NCBI RefSeq assembly: GCF_000731985.1
Contig: NZ_JNCS01000001.1
Span: 186,001-250,000 of the forward strand
Direction of reading: 5' to 3'
DNA length: 64,000 bases
DNA from: Natrinema altunense
GTDB lineage: Archaea > Halobacteriota > Halobacteria > Halobacteriales > Natrialbaceae
The position numbers were made by a program, and so were the translations under genes. This document shows, in pieces, positions 1 through 8,113 of the stretch. Below the pieces are notes generated by a model. That model ran no database searches and was not told the origin of the DNA. It was given only the letters and a program-made list of their open reading frames with translations. Numbering within the stretch: position 1 is the stretch's first letter; every line of letters starts with the position of its first letter.

Positions 1-226
1 CGATACCGAACGCCATCCCGATATCGAGCCAGACGCTCGGAATCGCGGTGTACGATTCCGGCACCGAGTCGAACGTATGGCGAAAGTTCGGTTCGACGGT
101 CACGGTATACGACTCGGTATCCGTCCCCGAATCGTCGTCATCGGCGGTTGGATCCCCTGTACACCCTGCGACGGTCGCCGCAACAAGACTCGCACCGCTG
201 GCGAGTACCGTTCGTCTCCGTGGCAT
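1..226 (-). CDS. Iron-type ABC transporter substrate-binding lipoprotein (N-terminus only)
   Basis: The window cuts this gene; only the first 75 or so residues are visible. The protein starts MPRRRTVLASG and has a lipobox TVAGC, so it is an exported, lipid-anchored protein with an arginine-rich (Tat-like) signal. A short acidic linker follows, then FDSVPESY, a stretch I recognise from haloarchaeal iron/siderophore binding proteins of the TroA-like class. An iron-box palindrome lies 4 bases upstream of the ATG. The binding-protein call rests on the N-terminus and the box; the ligand is inferred. Confidence 0.6.
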   Translation of the reverse strand, partial: MPRRRTVLASGASLVAATVAGCTGDPTADDDDSGTDTESYTVTVEPNFRHTFDSVPESYTAIPSVWLDIGMAFGI

Positions 227-228
227 GC

Positions 229-246
229 TTTTAGGCACGCCTAAGA
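229..246 (-). promoter_or_regulatory. DtxR/IdeR-like iron-box palindrome
   Basis: The core is TTAGGC-AC-GCCTAA (231-244), an inverted repeat of 6-bp arms around 2 bp. It ends 4 bases before the start codon of the binding-protein gene, so a bound repressor would cover the transcription start of a leaderless mRNA. The same motif recurs six more times in this window. Confidence 0.7.
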
Positions 247-404
247 ACACATTAGTGATTTCGTGCGTTCATCGTTACACGCCGTGTTACGCGTAACGCG
301 GGTCGTAACGGACGCGGTCGCGGTGACGAAGACGTAGCCAGTCGTCTCCCCGTGCTAGAGCCGATACAAGGCGGCCGAAAGAGCGACTGCAGTCGGACGA
401 ACTG

Positions 405-1286
405 CTACGTGTGCGGCCCAACGGGTTCGGTTTCGGACTGTCGCCGCTCGAGCGGGATCGACTCCGCCCGCTTCTCGGCGACCAGTTCCCGCGCCCAGTC
501 GACGACCGCGGGACGCGTACTCCTGACGACGTGGAAGCCGCCGGTCGCCCCGTTGCTGACAGAGAGGAAGACCGTCTCGTCGTCGATGAGATCGACGTTA
601 CACGGGAACTGTTGGTCGGCGCTGTAGTAGACCGGTCGCTCCGTCGCGGCCTCGATCATCTGCCACCGGTCGACGAGGTCCGGGTTCTCGAGGCTGACGT
701 CGGTCGCGCCGCGGTCGAAAACGACGGTGGCGTCGGGTGCATCCCCGGTGTGGAGGGATTCGGCGTGGGCGTACATCGGGAGCGTAGTGAACGAACTGAC
801 GATGGCGCGGACGGTCGTCGCCCGACTGACCGCGTTCGCCACGACCCGCATCCCGGCGAGCGGGTCAGCGCCGTCGGTCGCGACGACGTCACTGTCGGCG
901 AGGCATCTGAGTTCGAAATCGAACCAGTCCGTCGGAAGCGCGTCGATCACGTCGGGATACCGTTGTCCGACGGTGATCGTCTCGAGGAGGCGACTGAAAT
1001 CGTCGTACACCGCCGCCCCTGTGTCCGTGATCGCGTAGCGCCCGTCGTCGTGGTGTCGATCGAGCCAGCCCCGGTCGGCCAGATCGCCGAGCGTCCGGCT
1101 GAGCGTCACTCGCGTGACGTCGGTTCCCGTAAGAAGTTCTTCGCGCGTGTGGGGTCCGTCCGCGAGGAGTCCGAGGACGCGGACCCTGTGTTCCGACCGC
1201 GCGAGAAACGCCGCCCCCTCGATGGCCTCGGCCGTCGACCCACCGTTTTCCTGTGTCGTCGTTTCCGGCAGTTGATGCTCACTCAT
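405..1286 (-). CDS. Winged-helix regulator with FilR1-type sensor domain
   Basis: This is a 293-residue cytoplasmic transcription regulator. Residues 28-95 form a winged helix (ARSEHRVRVLGLLADG, then TREELLTGTDVTRVTLSRTL as helix-turn-helix). The rest looks like the FilR1/DUF1724 domain of haloarchaeal regulators, ending in a conserved FLSVSNG-GGFHVV-like strand pair. Its promoter holds a perfect iron-box palindrome (1309-1324), 22 bases upstream, so it is probably itself under iron control. The neighbouring iron-type binding protein supports a role in metal homeostasis, but the ligand and targets are unknown. Confidence 0.75.
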   Translation of the reverse strand: MSEHQLPETTTQENGGSTAEAIEGAAFLARSEHRVRVLGLLADGPHTREELLTGTDVTRVTLSRTLGDLADRGWLDRHHDDGRYAITDTGAAVYDDFSRLLETITVGQRYPDVIDALPTDWFDFELRCLADSDVVATDGADPLAGMRVVANAVSRATTVRAIVSSFTTLPMYAHAESLHTGDAPDATVVFDRGATDVSLENPDLVDRWQMIEAATERPVYYSADQQFPCNVDLIDDETVFLSVSNGATGGFHVVRSTRPAVVDWARELVAEKRAESIPLERRQSETEPVGPHT

Positions 1287-1308
1287 CGTCGCCCCTGGTA
1301 CCGTATTA

Positions 1309-1324
1309 TTTAGGCTAGCCTAAA
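1309..1324. promoter_or_regulatory. Perfect iron-box palindrome between divergent genes
   Basis: TTTAGGCTAGCCTAAA is a perfect 16-bp palindrome. It lies 22 bases upstream of the regulator gene (minus strand) and 80 bases upstream of the divergent membrane-protein gene (plus strand). A TATA-like TATTATTT directly abuts it. It matches the TTAGG/CCTAA half-sites of DtxR-family boxes. Confidence 0.8.
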
Positions 1325-1404
1325 GATTGTCGTTCTGCCCCGGAGACTGTCGCGGCGACCGACGGATGGTGGAATTAATCCGCCTCGCGTTCGTACCCCT
1401 TTAT

Positions 1405-1935
1405 ATGAGTGGTAACAACACGCACGGCCTCGACGGCGTCGGTGTCTGGGGCGGCGGCGTTACCGGCGGGCTCATCGCCGGAATCGCGATGGGACTCGTC
1501 CTCCACCTCGGCGGCAACCAGATCGAACTCCTCGGCGGCCTCGCGACCGACCCCAGCACGGCGGTCGGCGTCGGTTGGACGATCCACCTCATGTTGAGTA
1601 TCGCGTTCGGGCTCCTGTTCGCCGCCATCTCCTCGAGAGAGGCGGTTCAGCAACTGGCGGACGACTTCAGCGATTACGTCGTCATGGGGCTCGCCTTCGG
1701 GTCGGTCCTCGGGCTCTTCGCCGGCGGCGTCCTGTTCCCGCTTGCGATGGAACGAGCCGACGTAGCGGCGCTTCCGGTCCCGTTCCTCCCGATATCGGGA
1801 ACCACCGGGGAACTGGTCAGCGCGCTCGTGTTCGGCCTCGGCCACCTCGTCTACGGACTGGTGTTGGGTGCCGTCTTCGCGACGGTCAACGGGATCACGC
1901 CACGCGGCGTGCGCGATTTCGCCGCGATACGGTGA
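1405..1935 (+). CDS. Small polytopic membrane protein, function unknown
   Basis: The start is set at the ATG of MSGNNTHGLDG, just after a TTTATA stretch; an in-frame upstream extension to 1327 lacks hydrophobic or conserved character. The 176-residue protein has about four hydrophobic segments: a Gly-rich first one (GVWGGGVTGGLIAGIAMGLV), a second near WTIHLMLSIAFGLLFA, a third near VVMGLAFGSVLGLFAGGVLF and a last near HLVYGLVLGAVFATV. It resembles haloarchaeal integral membrane proteins of unknown function with histidine-containing helices. I cannot assign a substrate. Confidence 0.7.
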   Translation: MSGNNTHGLDGVGVWGGGVTGGLIAGIAMGLVLHLGGNQIELLGGLATDPSTAVGVGWTIHLMLSIAFGLLFAAISSREAVQQLADDFSDYVVMGLAFGSVLGLFAGGVLFPLAMERADVAALPVPFLPISGTTGELVSALVFGLGHLVYGLVLGAVFATVNGITPRGVRDFAAIR

Positions 1936-2006
1936 CGCGGTGGTCGCAACTCGCACGATCGTTCGTCGCGTGATTCGCTGCCACGGGCGTCTCGGAGTTC
2001 GAAGCC

Positions 2007-2159
2007 CTTATACTCGAGAGTTGGGAAGTGTGAGTAGACTCGCTGGTTCGCGGGCATCAGCGGGCACCTGTCCGACGGTCGGTCACAGGTCGGGATGTGA
2101 TCCGCGGGGCGCGCGCCCCGGTCGGGATTGAACCACGAAACGCCCGCGGGTGAATACAG
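2007..2159 (+). promoter_or_regulatory. Promoter and structured 5' leader of rpl15e
   Basis: A TATA-like CTTATA sits at 2007-2012, which predicts a transcript starting near 2037 and a leader of about 120 bases, unusual for haloarchaea where most mRNAs are leaderless. The leader holds an inverted repeat ACCTGT (2066-2071) / ACAGGT (2085-2090) and a perfect 16-bp GC palindrome CGGGGCGCGCGCCCCG at 2105-2120. Autoregulation by the ribosomal protein is possible but not shown. Confidence 0.4.
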
Positions 2160-2750
2160 ATGGCAGAAAGCTTCTATTCCCACATCAAGGACGCATGGAA
2201 AGACCCCGACGACGGCAAGCTCGGGGAGCTGCAGTGGCAGCGCAAACAGGAGTGGCGCGACCAGGGCGCGATCGAGCGGATCGATCGCCCGACGCGTCTC
2301 GACAAAGCACGCGAACTCGGCTACAAGGCCAAACAGGGCATCGTCGTCGTTCGAGTTTCGGTCCGCAAAGGGACCGCCCGGAAGGAACGCTTCAAAGCCG
2401 GTCGGCGCTCGAAGCGCCAGGGTGTCAACCGCATCGGGCGGCGCAAGAACATCCAGCGCATCGGCGAGGAACGCGTCTCCCGGAAGTACCCCAATATGCG
2501 GGTGCTCAACAGCTACTGGGTCGGTGAAGACGGGTCCCAGAAGTGGTTCGAAGCGATCCTCGTCGACCCGAACCACCCCGCGATCGAGAACGACGACGAC
2601 CTCAGTTGGATCTGCGACGACGACCACACGAACCGCGCGTTCCGCGGCCTCACCAACGCCGGCAAGGCCAACCGTGGTCTCAACAACCGCGGCAAGGGCG
2701 CTGAGAAGGTCCGACCGTCCAATTCGGGCGGCCAGGGCGGCGCGAAGTAA
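2160..2750 (+). CDS. rpl15e: 50S ribosomal protein L15e
   Basis: The 196-residue product is a full-length archaeal/eukaryotic-type L15e of the large ribosomal subunit. It begins MAESFYSHIKDAW and shows the expected basic RNA-binding core (RKGTARKERFKAGRRSKRQG, residues about 69-88; SRKYPNMRVLNSYWVGEDG) and the Asn/Gly/Arg-rich tail. Usual length for the family is about 190-205. It stands alone, preceded by a long leader with inverted repeats. Confidence 0.97.
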   Translation: MAESFYSHIKDAWKDPDDGKLGELQWQRKQEWRDQGAIERIDRPTRLDKARELGYKAKQGIVVVRVSVRKGTARKERFKAGRRSKRQGVNRIGRRKNIQRIGEERVSRKYPNMRVLNSYWVGEDGSQKWFEAILVDPNHPAIENDDDLSWICDDDHTNRAFRGLTNAGKANRGLNNRGKGAEKVRPSNSGGQGGAK

Positions 2751-2982
2751 CGCGTCGTCACCGCAGCCGATTTCACGCCGACTTTTTCCCGACGCCACTC
2801 GAGAGCGGACGCGCCGCCGATCGCCCGAGTCCAATAGCGACGACGACCATCGCCGCGAGTCCGCCGGGAAACCGATCGCTGGTCGGCCACGAGGCACCGA
2901 TCGAACGCGTGTGTGACGGGGACTCCCCCGATCCGTGGGACTCGGAGGTGGACTTATTTCGGGGGCCGACGTACCAGGAGAC

Positions 2983-3417
2983 ATGGCAAAACACGTTCTC
3001 GTCGCGGTCGACGACTCGACGCAGTCGACGGAGGCACTCGAGTTCGCCTGTACGGAGTATCCGGACGCGACGATCACCGCACTCTACGTCCTCGATCCGG
3101 GCGATTTCTACGCGGTCAGCGGCGTCGAGGGGACCGCAGTGGCGAACTACGACGAGATAGAAGGCCACCACCAGGATCGGGCCGAGGACGTTCTGGATGG
3201 GGCGCGCGAGCAGGCGGGCGAGCACGGCATCGACCTCGAGACGGATTACGTCATCGGCGGCGTCTCGCGGTCGATCGTCGACTACGCTGCCGAACACGAA
3301 GTCGATCACATCGTCGTCGGCAGTCACGGCCGGACGGGCGCGAGTCGGATTCTCCTCGGGAGCGTCGCGGAGACGGTCGCCCGGCGGTCGCCGGTGCCGG
3401 TGACGATCGTTCGCTAG
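2983..3417 (+). CDS. Universal stress protein (UspA family)
   Basis: The start is taken at MAKHVLVAVDDS, preceded by an AGGAG-like sequence; the in-frame extension upstream to 2935 does not look like protein. The 144-residue product is a single USP domain: N-terminal strand ending in VDDS, and the C-terminal nucleotide-binding motif G-x2-G-x9-G-S as VGSHGRTGASRILLGSVAE. Such proteins bind ATP or AMP and respond to stress. A TATA-like ACTTATTTC lies about 30 bases upstream. The gene is monocistronic. Confidence 0.93.
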   Translation: MAKHVLVAVDDSTQSTEALEFACTEYPDATITALYVLDPGDFYAVSGVEGTAVANYDEIEGHHQDRAEDVLDGAREQAGEHGIDLETDYVIGGVSRSIVDYAAEHEVDHIVVGSHGRTGASRILLGSVAETVARRSPVPVTIVR

Positions 3418-3498
3418 CGGAGCCGTGGCACGGCGTCTGCGGACGCGAACGCGGCGACCACGCACCGACGGCGTGTAAAACGAAACCGGTCGATCGGC

Positions 3499-3945
3499 TC
3501 AGGCCGAAACGGCGTGGCCTTCCCGCTCGCTCTCGGTCGAACGCATGTCGAGATCGGCCATCAGCGCGTCGATGGCCTCCTCGGGATCGGTCTCGGAGTC
3601 GAAGACACGATCGAATCCCATTTCGCGGAAGAACGCGCGCGTTTCCTCGAAGTCGTCCTGTCCGACGGCGAGGTTGCCGCCGATGTAGGTCGTCACGTCG
3701 AGGTCGGCCTCGGCGATCCGCCGGTGGAATCCCTCACAGTCCTGCTTGGCGTGTCCATAGAGCGAGGAGACGAGTACAGCCTCGGCGTCGTTGGCGGATG
3801 CGGCTTCGACAAACTCCTCCTGGGAACTCTGGACCCCCAGGTTGACGACGTCGAATCCGGCTGCCTCCAGCGCCTGTTCCAGGATGGTAATCCCGACGAC
3901 GTGAGCGTCGGACCCGATCACGCCGAGGATGACTGTCTGCGTCAT
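3499..3945 (-). CDS. mamA: Methylaspartate (glutamate) mutase sigma subunit
   Basis: The 148-residue protein is a free-standing cobalamin-binding domain. It carries the B12-binding DxHxxG motif as GSDAHVVGITIL (about residues 13-24), then GVQSSQEEF and the later nucleotide-loop glycines IGGNLAVG. With the epsilon subunit it interconverts glutamate and 3-methylaspartate, a step of the haloarchaeal methylaspartate cycle for acetate assimilation. The start is at MTQTVILGVIG, after an AT-rich promoter; the longer reading frame upstream is not supported. The epsilon subunit and methylaspartase are not adjacent, which is noteworthy. Confidence 0.85.
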   Translation of the reverse strand: MTQTVILGVIGSDAHVVGITILEQALEAAGFDVVNLGVQSSQEEFVEAASANDAEAVLVSSLYGHAKQDCEGFHRRIAEADLDVTTYIGGNLAVGQDDFEETRAFFREMGFDRVFDSETDPEEAIDALMADLDMRSTESEREGHAVSA

Positions 3946-4137
3946 GTGCGTACCACCACACACTGCGGGGACCACAATAAACCTAATGATTAATAATGTG
4001 CTAGCCGTTCGCACGGTTCTCGGCCGGCGACGACACGGTATCGTTCAGTGTTCGCCACATCGAGACGGTATTCGTTTCTCCGTGCGGGCCGTTCCCGCCC
4101 GATCGTCGCGTCACTGAGCGTAACTCGAGGCAGGTGG

Positions 4138-4848
4138 TCAGACGGTCGTCAGCGCGCCGACCGACGCGTCGGTGCGGTCGCGGGCGCGTCGGATGCCGTC
4201 CTCGCCGGCCGCGATGAGCGCGAAGACGCCGGCGACATCGGCGTCGGCGGTCCGAACGATGTCCAACAGGAGTTCCTGGGTTTCGCCCGATCGAATGAGA
4301 TCGTCGACGACGAGCACCGATTCACCCGGATCGATGGCCGAGGCGGGCAGATAGTAGGTGAGTTCGATGCCGGACTGCAGGCGCTGGCGGGCTTCGATGA
4401 ACTCCTCGACGGCGGTTTCCTTGCTCTTTTTGGCGTAGGCACAGCGGACACCGTAGTAGCTCGCGAGCGCGGCCGCGAGCGTGATGCCGTCGGTCGCGGC
4501 GGTGAGGACGACATCGGGCCGCTCGAAGTCGAACCCGTTGGCGACGACGGGTGCGGCCAGATCGAGGAACGGCTGATCGAAGACGGTCGCGCTATTGTCG
4601 ACGTACCCCTCGTCGTCGACGCGGATGCGGGCGGCGAGCTCCTCGGCGAGCGCCTCTCGGCCGAGATCCTCGACGACCTCGCGTGCTCGCTCGGTTCCCG
4701 GGAGGACGTGCCCGTTGACATACCGGTTGAGATCGCCCGCCGGGAGCCCCGTCGTCTCGGCGAGTTCGTCGTAGGTCCGCGTCTCCTTCAACATCCGCAG
4801 TACGTCGACGGCCCGCAACTGCAGGGCCGCCTTCTCGGCTCTGTTCAT
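4138..4848 (-). CDS. gfcR: Sugar-catabolism regulator GfcR (HTH plus phosphoribosyltransferase-like domain)
   Basis: The 236-residue protein starts MNRAEKAALQLRAVDVLR. Residues 1-60 are an HTH (YDELAETTGLPAGDLNRYVNG). The remainder is a phosphoribosyltransferase fold with the PRPP loop VLVVDDLIRSGET (about residues 178-190). In Haloferax volcanii the homologue, once annotated as a PyrE-like protein, activates glucose and fructose catabolism genes. A true orotate phosphoribosyltransferase lies elsewhere in this window (12369-12893), which supports the regulator call. A second, broken copy of its HTH lies at 6415-6570. Confidence 0.88.
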   Translation of the reverse strand: MNRAEKAALQLRAVDVLRMLKETRTYDELAETTGLPAGDLNRYVNGHVLPGTERAREVVEDLGREALAEELAARIRVDDEGYVDNSATVFDQPFLDLAAPVVANGFDFERPDVVLTAATDGITLAAALASYYGVRCAYAKKSKETAVEEFIEARQRLQSGIELTYYLPASAIDPGESVLVVDDLIRSGETQELLLDIVRTADADVAGVFALIAAGEDGIRRARDRTDASVGALTTV

Positions 4849-5132
4849 AGGTAGTATGCACGATCCTGCAAGTATGGGGGTTTCGATCGGCGGGGGCGTT
4901 CGAGATGGCCACACCCGTGTAGGGCGACGGTCGCGAGCCGACGGAATTCGGCCGTGTACACGCTGTATCGGCGCACTACACGGTTTCCGATCACGGAGAC
5001 GCATTCCGAACCACCCGTTCCGGAAGCGACCGCATCCGTCCCGTCCTCGAGCAGGCCTCGTCCGCGCTGCCGGACGCTGCGTGCGCTGGTCGACTGCGAC
5101 TCGACGGCCGCGTCGGGGTCGGAATCAGGAAC

Positions 5133-6296
5133 CTACTCCTCGAGCCGGCCGTCGAACGCGGAAATCCCGTCGGGAATCGCCTCGAGTTGGGCTCCGATGA
5201 CGACGTAGAGAGCGTACTCGTGCTCTAGACTCGTTTCCCAGTCCCTGTGGAGCAAGTCCCGAATCTGTCCATCGAGCTGCTCAAGCCGGTTGTATCCGTC
5301 GGCGAGGAGATCGCCGCCGAGCGACGGCTCGTCGGGCGAAAACGGTACGTCGGCCGCAATCTCGACGGCGGATTCGCGAACGTCACGCACGTCGTCGACG
5401 GTCTCGAGCGTTCGGTGTGCGCCGTCCTCAACCTGTTTCCGTATCCGTTCGAACGCACGCCGGTCACGCTCGAACGCGCACGCCGTCCGGAGCGCAGCCG
5501 CCGTCTCCCCGTCCGCTGCCTTGTTTACCGTCTGTTCAGAGGCTCTGCTGAGCGCAATCGCACCCTCATGAAGCACCCGTTCGGCGATCGTTCCCGAGAT
5601 ATCGGCGTCGACCGATTCGATCAGGTCCGTCGATCGATCCGGAACGTCCGCCGCGTCGATCGCGTCGAGCGACCGTTCGAGCGCGGTTTCGAACTGCGAT
5701 TCGAACGACCGGGCGTCCGTGAGTCGCGCTTCGTGTCGGCGCTCGAGTTCGTCGCTAAATGCCATCGCCGCGCGGGCCTGTTCGACTGCACCGCCGAGCT
5801 CGCCGACGACGAGGGCACCGTTCGTGCCGTGGCGCGGCCGGTTGCCGAGCCACCGCCCGGCGGTCGCGAGTTCGCTCTCGCGATGAGCGCCGAGGAGGAG
5901 CGTCCGCTGGAGGTCGGTGCCGCGATGCGTGATCCCGGATCGCCGTTGCTCGAGTCGAGCAGTGACGGCCTCGCGTTCCGTTTCGACATCGTTCAGCGAG
6001 CGGTCGTCAGTCACCGCCTCGAACGCGACCGCCGCCTCGCCGGCGTAGCGGCGTGCATGAATACTCCGTCTCATTCTGTGGAACCCGTCCATCGCGCCCG
6101 CGAGCGCGTCGCGCCTGTGCCGTGCGATCTCCCGCGCTCGATCGATATCGTGTCGGACGGCCTCGTTGGGTACGTCGTCGGCCCCGATCGGGTCCGGAAC
6201 GGCGGCGATCAGTTCCTCGAGGCGACCGACGGCGTCGGTGACGGCGTTCTCGCCCGGCTGGACCGGTGCCGGTCGGGCGACCGTCGGCACGTCCAT
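5133..6296 (-). CDS. Haloarchaeal helical protein of unknown function
   Basis: The 387-residue product, starting MDVPTVARPAP, is soluble and almost wholly helical, rich in Glu, Arg and Ala with heptad-like spacing, for example around RSLNDVETEREAVTARLEQR and SDELERRHEARL. No signal peptide, membrane segment or catalytic motif is visible. The frame stays open upstream to 6437, but that part overlaps the relic of a gfcR copy and is probably not translated. A coiled-coil structural role is possible; I do not recognise a family. Confidence 0.65.
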   Translation of the reverse strand: MDVPTVARPAPVQPGENAVTDAVGRLEELIAAVPDPIGADDVPNEAVRHDIDRAREIARHRRDALAGAMDGFHRMRRSIHARRYAGEAAVAFEAVTDDRSLNDVETEREAVTARLEQRRSGITHRGTDLQRTLLLGAHRESELATAGRWLGNRPRHGTNGALVVGELGGAVEQARAAMAFSDELERRHEARLTDARSFESQFETALERSLDAIDAADVPDRSTDLIESVDADISGTIAERVLHEGAIALSRASEQTVNKAADGETAAALRTACAFERDRRAFERIRKQVEDGAHRTLETVDDVRDVRESAVEIAADVPFSPDEPSLGGDLLADGYNRLEQLDGQIRDLLHRDWETSLEHEYALYVVIGAQLEAIPDGISAFDGRLEE

Positions 6297-6414
6297 CGCT
6301 AGAATCGGTTCCAGTTCGTCCGGGCCGAACCGCCGGGTCGGATCGTCCGACTCGAAGAACTGGAGGCAGCTGGCCGTTGCGACGAGGGGGCCCGCTCCGA
6401 CCTCGCACATGGTC

Positions 6415-6570
6415 TGTTTCTGGCAAGACGTATCCATTGACGTATCGGCTGAGGTTCCCTGCCGGCAACTCCGTCGTTTCGGTCAGATCGTCGTCGGTTC
6501 GCATCTCCTTCAACGTCCGCAACACGTCGACCGCCTGCAACTGGAAGGCTGTATTCTCAGTTCTGTTCAG
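6415..6570 (-). pseudogene. Truncated duplicate of the gfcR N-terminal HTH
   Basis: Translation of this stretch gives LNRTENTAFQLQAVDVLRTL, then PAGNLSRYVNGYVLPE, about 70% identical to GfcR residues 1-51. The start codon has become CTG, and after VLPET the frame and similarity are lost, so the phosphoribosyltransferase domain is missing. Even the bases just upstream resemble the gfcR promoter end. It sits immediately upstream of the 5133-6296 gene and 1.6 kb from intact gfcR, in the same orientation. I read it as the remains of a local duplication. Confidence 0.8.
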
Positions 6571-7004
6571 ACAGGCGTACACTATTTTACGAATAGATGA
6601 GTCAGATCCCGTAGCGAATGACCGCAAACGCGACTAGTTCCCAGGCGTAAGCGAGTCGGTAAACACACATCTTGTCACTAGAAACTTGGTAATTATGGAG
6701 ACTCGAGGTGATCGGTGTCGTCAAGGCACGGACGCCTTCCTCGTAGGTCGACACGGTCGTCTAGTAATGTCTGCTATAGGCGTCGTCATGAATCGGTGGG
6801 CCTCAGTTGTGGGTGTCTTAAATAGTCCATTTCGTTCAATCGAATATTATTGCAATTGGAAATGGCTGGTGGAGCCTATTGCATTAGTTATCGAGTAACC
6901 ATCGAACTGACTGAAATGATAATACATATTCTATATTATCTTATATAAGATAATAAATTAAAATGGTAATAGTTATATACCTAACACTATTCGATTAGGA
7001 TGCG
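6571..7004. other. AT-rich intergenic stretch without a convincing gene
   Basis: About 430 bases of much lower GC content than the surroundings. A 70-codon plus-strand frame (6686-6898) has no family resemblance. The stretch holds a perfect 20-bp AT palindrome (6935-6954) and probably the promoter of the gene at 7005. It marks the edge of an accessory patch. Confidence 0.6.
6935..6954. promoter_or_regulatory. Perfect 20-bp AT palindrome upstream of a secreted-protein gene
   Basis: ATTATCTTATATAAGATAAT reads identically on both strands. It lies 50 bases before the ATG at 7005, in the right place for an operator overlapping or just upstream of the promoter. The TATATAAG core could itself act as a TATA element in either direction. 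No other copy is apparent in the window. Confidence 0.5.
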
Positions 7005-7994
7005 ATGAGAAAAAACTCGAGTAGACGAGCGATACTCCGATCGACAGGTGTCACACTCACCGCACTCTCAGCCAGTGGGCAGGTAGTCGCAACTGACGAC
7101 GAGGACCCCCGGCGAGAGTTTGCACGGCAAATGGACAAAGCGAGACGGATCGGCAAGGAGGAAGGCTTGGATGCGCGGGATCGGTATCTCGATAGCCAGG
7201 GGTTGCCGCACAGTGAAGGTACGATCGAGTCGGCAAACGATGGGACGGTAGAAATAGCGAATGATGGCACAGAGAATAGAAAAGAACAACCACATTACTG
7301 TGTCGATCCACGTGACTGTGGAGAGGATGCAAACATCGACGTCAAATTTCAGTTGACGTATAATCCCAGAGGAGAAATTTTCGATTTTACATTTTACACG
7401 AAATATCGGTATGGGTGGAAGACTAGTTCCGACAATTACCCCGATGACCCGGAAGATTATCCCCCCCTGTGGGGGTATCCACGACCCAAGCCGCTAGAGA
7501 AGTATAACGGACCTAGATGGCCGGCGGATGTCCTCTCGTTAGCCTGGAACGACGAAGATAGGCTGCTCCCATACATGCCTCCCTGGAAAGATTGTGAAGC
7601 AGTTACATGCGCGATCGTCGAAGAAAAACCGTACACGAAATTCATCGGAGGCAGTTACACGGGCGAGGGGATCGGTATTGAGGTCGATGGCTACCACATG
7701 GCCTACGATAACGGGACTACCGGTGATGAAACGGAGTGGACACCGACAGTGACGACTGGAATTATGCTCGAAAAAGGACCTGAGTTCGTCGATTACACTC
7801 GTCTTTCCGCTATATTCACATACGTTTGGAAAGGGGAAAAGACGAAGCCAGACATCTCTATCGGGTTTCCGCCGACGTTTAGTATCTCGGCGAGCTCAGA
7901 GCGGTTCAAAGCGTATCAGCGGTTCCAACACACTCGAGGCAAGGACGACACTGAGCGAGAGACGTTCGAAATACGGGTCGATGAAGTGCTCTGA
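7005..7994 (+). CDS. Exported protein of unknown function with Tat-like signal
   Basis: The 329-residue product begins MRKNSSRRAILRSTG, a twin-arginine-like motif followed by a weak hydrophobic stretch ending near QVVA. The mature part is rich in Tyr, Trp, Pro and acidic residues, with two cysteine pairs (CVDPRDC near residue 98 and CEAVTC near residue 196) that could form disulphides. Base composition is AT-richer than the neighbours, with many non-preferred codons, suggesting acquisition. No family recognised. It is followed by an unrelated lipoprotein gene on the same strand. Confidence 0.7.
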   Translation: MRKNSSRRAILRSTGVTLTALSASGQVVATDDEDPRREFARQMDKARRIGKEEGLDARDRYLDSQGLPHSEGTIESANDGTVEIANDGTENRKEQPHYCVDPRDCGEDANIDVKFQLTYNPRGEIFDFTFYTKYRYGWKTSSDNYPDDPEDYPPLWGYPRPKPLEKYNGPRWPADVLSLAWNDEDRLLPYMPPWKDCEAVTCAIVEEKPYTKFIGGSYTGEGIGIEVDGYHMAYDNGTTGDETEWTPTVTTGIMLEKGPEFVDYTRLSAIFTYVWKGEKTKPDISIGFPPTFSISASSERFKAYQRFQHTRGKDDTERETFEIRVDEVL

Positions 7995-8113
7995 TTGACC
8001 ATACCGGTTGAGAACTCAGCCTATTCGACCGCCCGTTTCAATACGCGCACCATGGATAGAAAATACCACTAGCAATGAGCTCTTGGAGACGTGTGTGTGT
8101 TAACTACTACCCG

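Noticed and set aside
2773-2905. Minus-strand frame with a hydrophobic patch (GGLAAMVVVAIGLG) downstream of rpl15e
   Set aside because: Possible tail of a tiny membrane protein, but no good start codon and no recognised similarity; not enough to call.
6686-6898. Plus-strand 70-codon frame in AT-rich intergenic DNA
   Set aside because: No signal, domain or consistent codon use.
6940-7000. Possible iron box around ACCTAACACTATTCGATTAGG
   Set aside because: Half-sites are in inverted order (CCTAA first) with wrong spacing, unlike the seven boxes.
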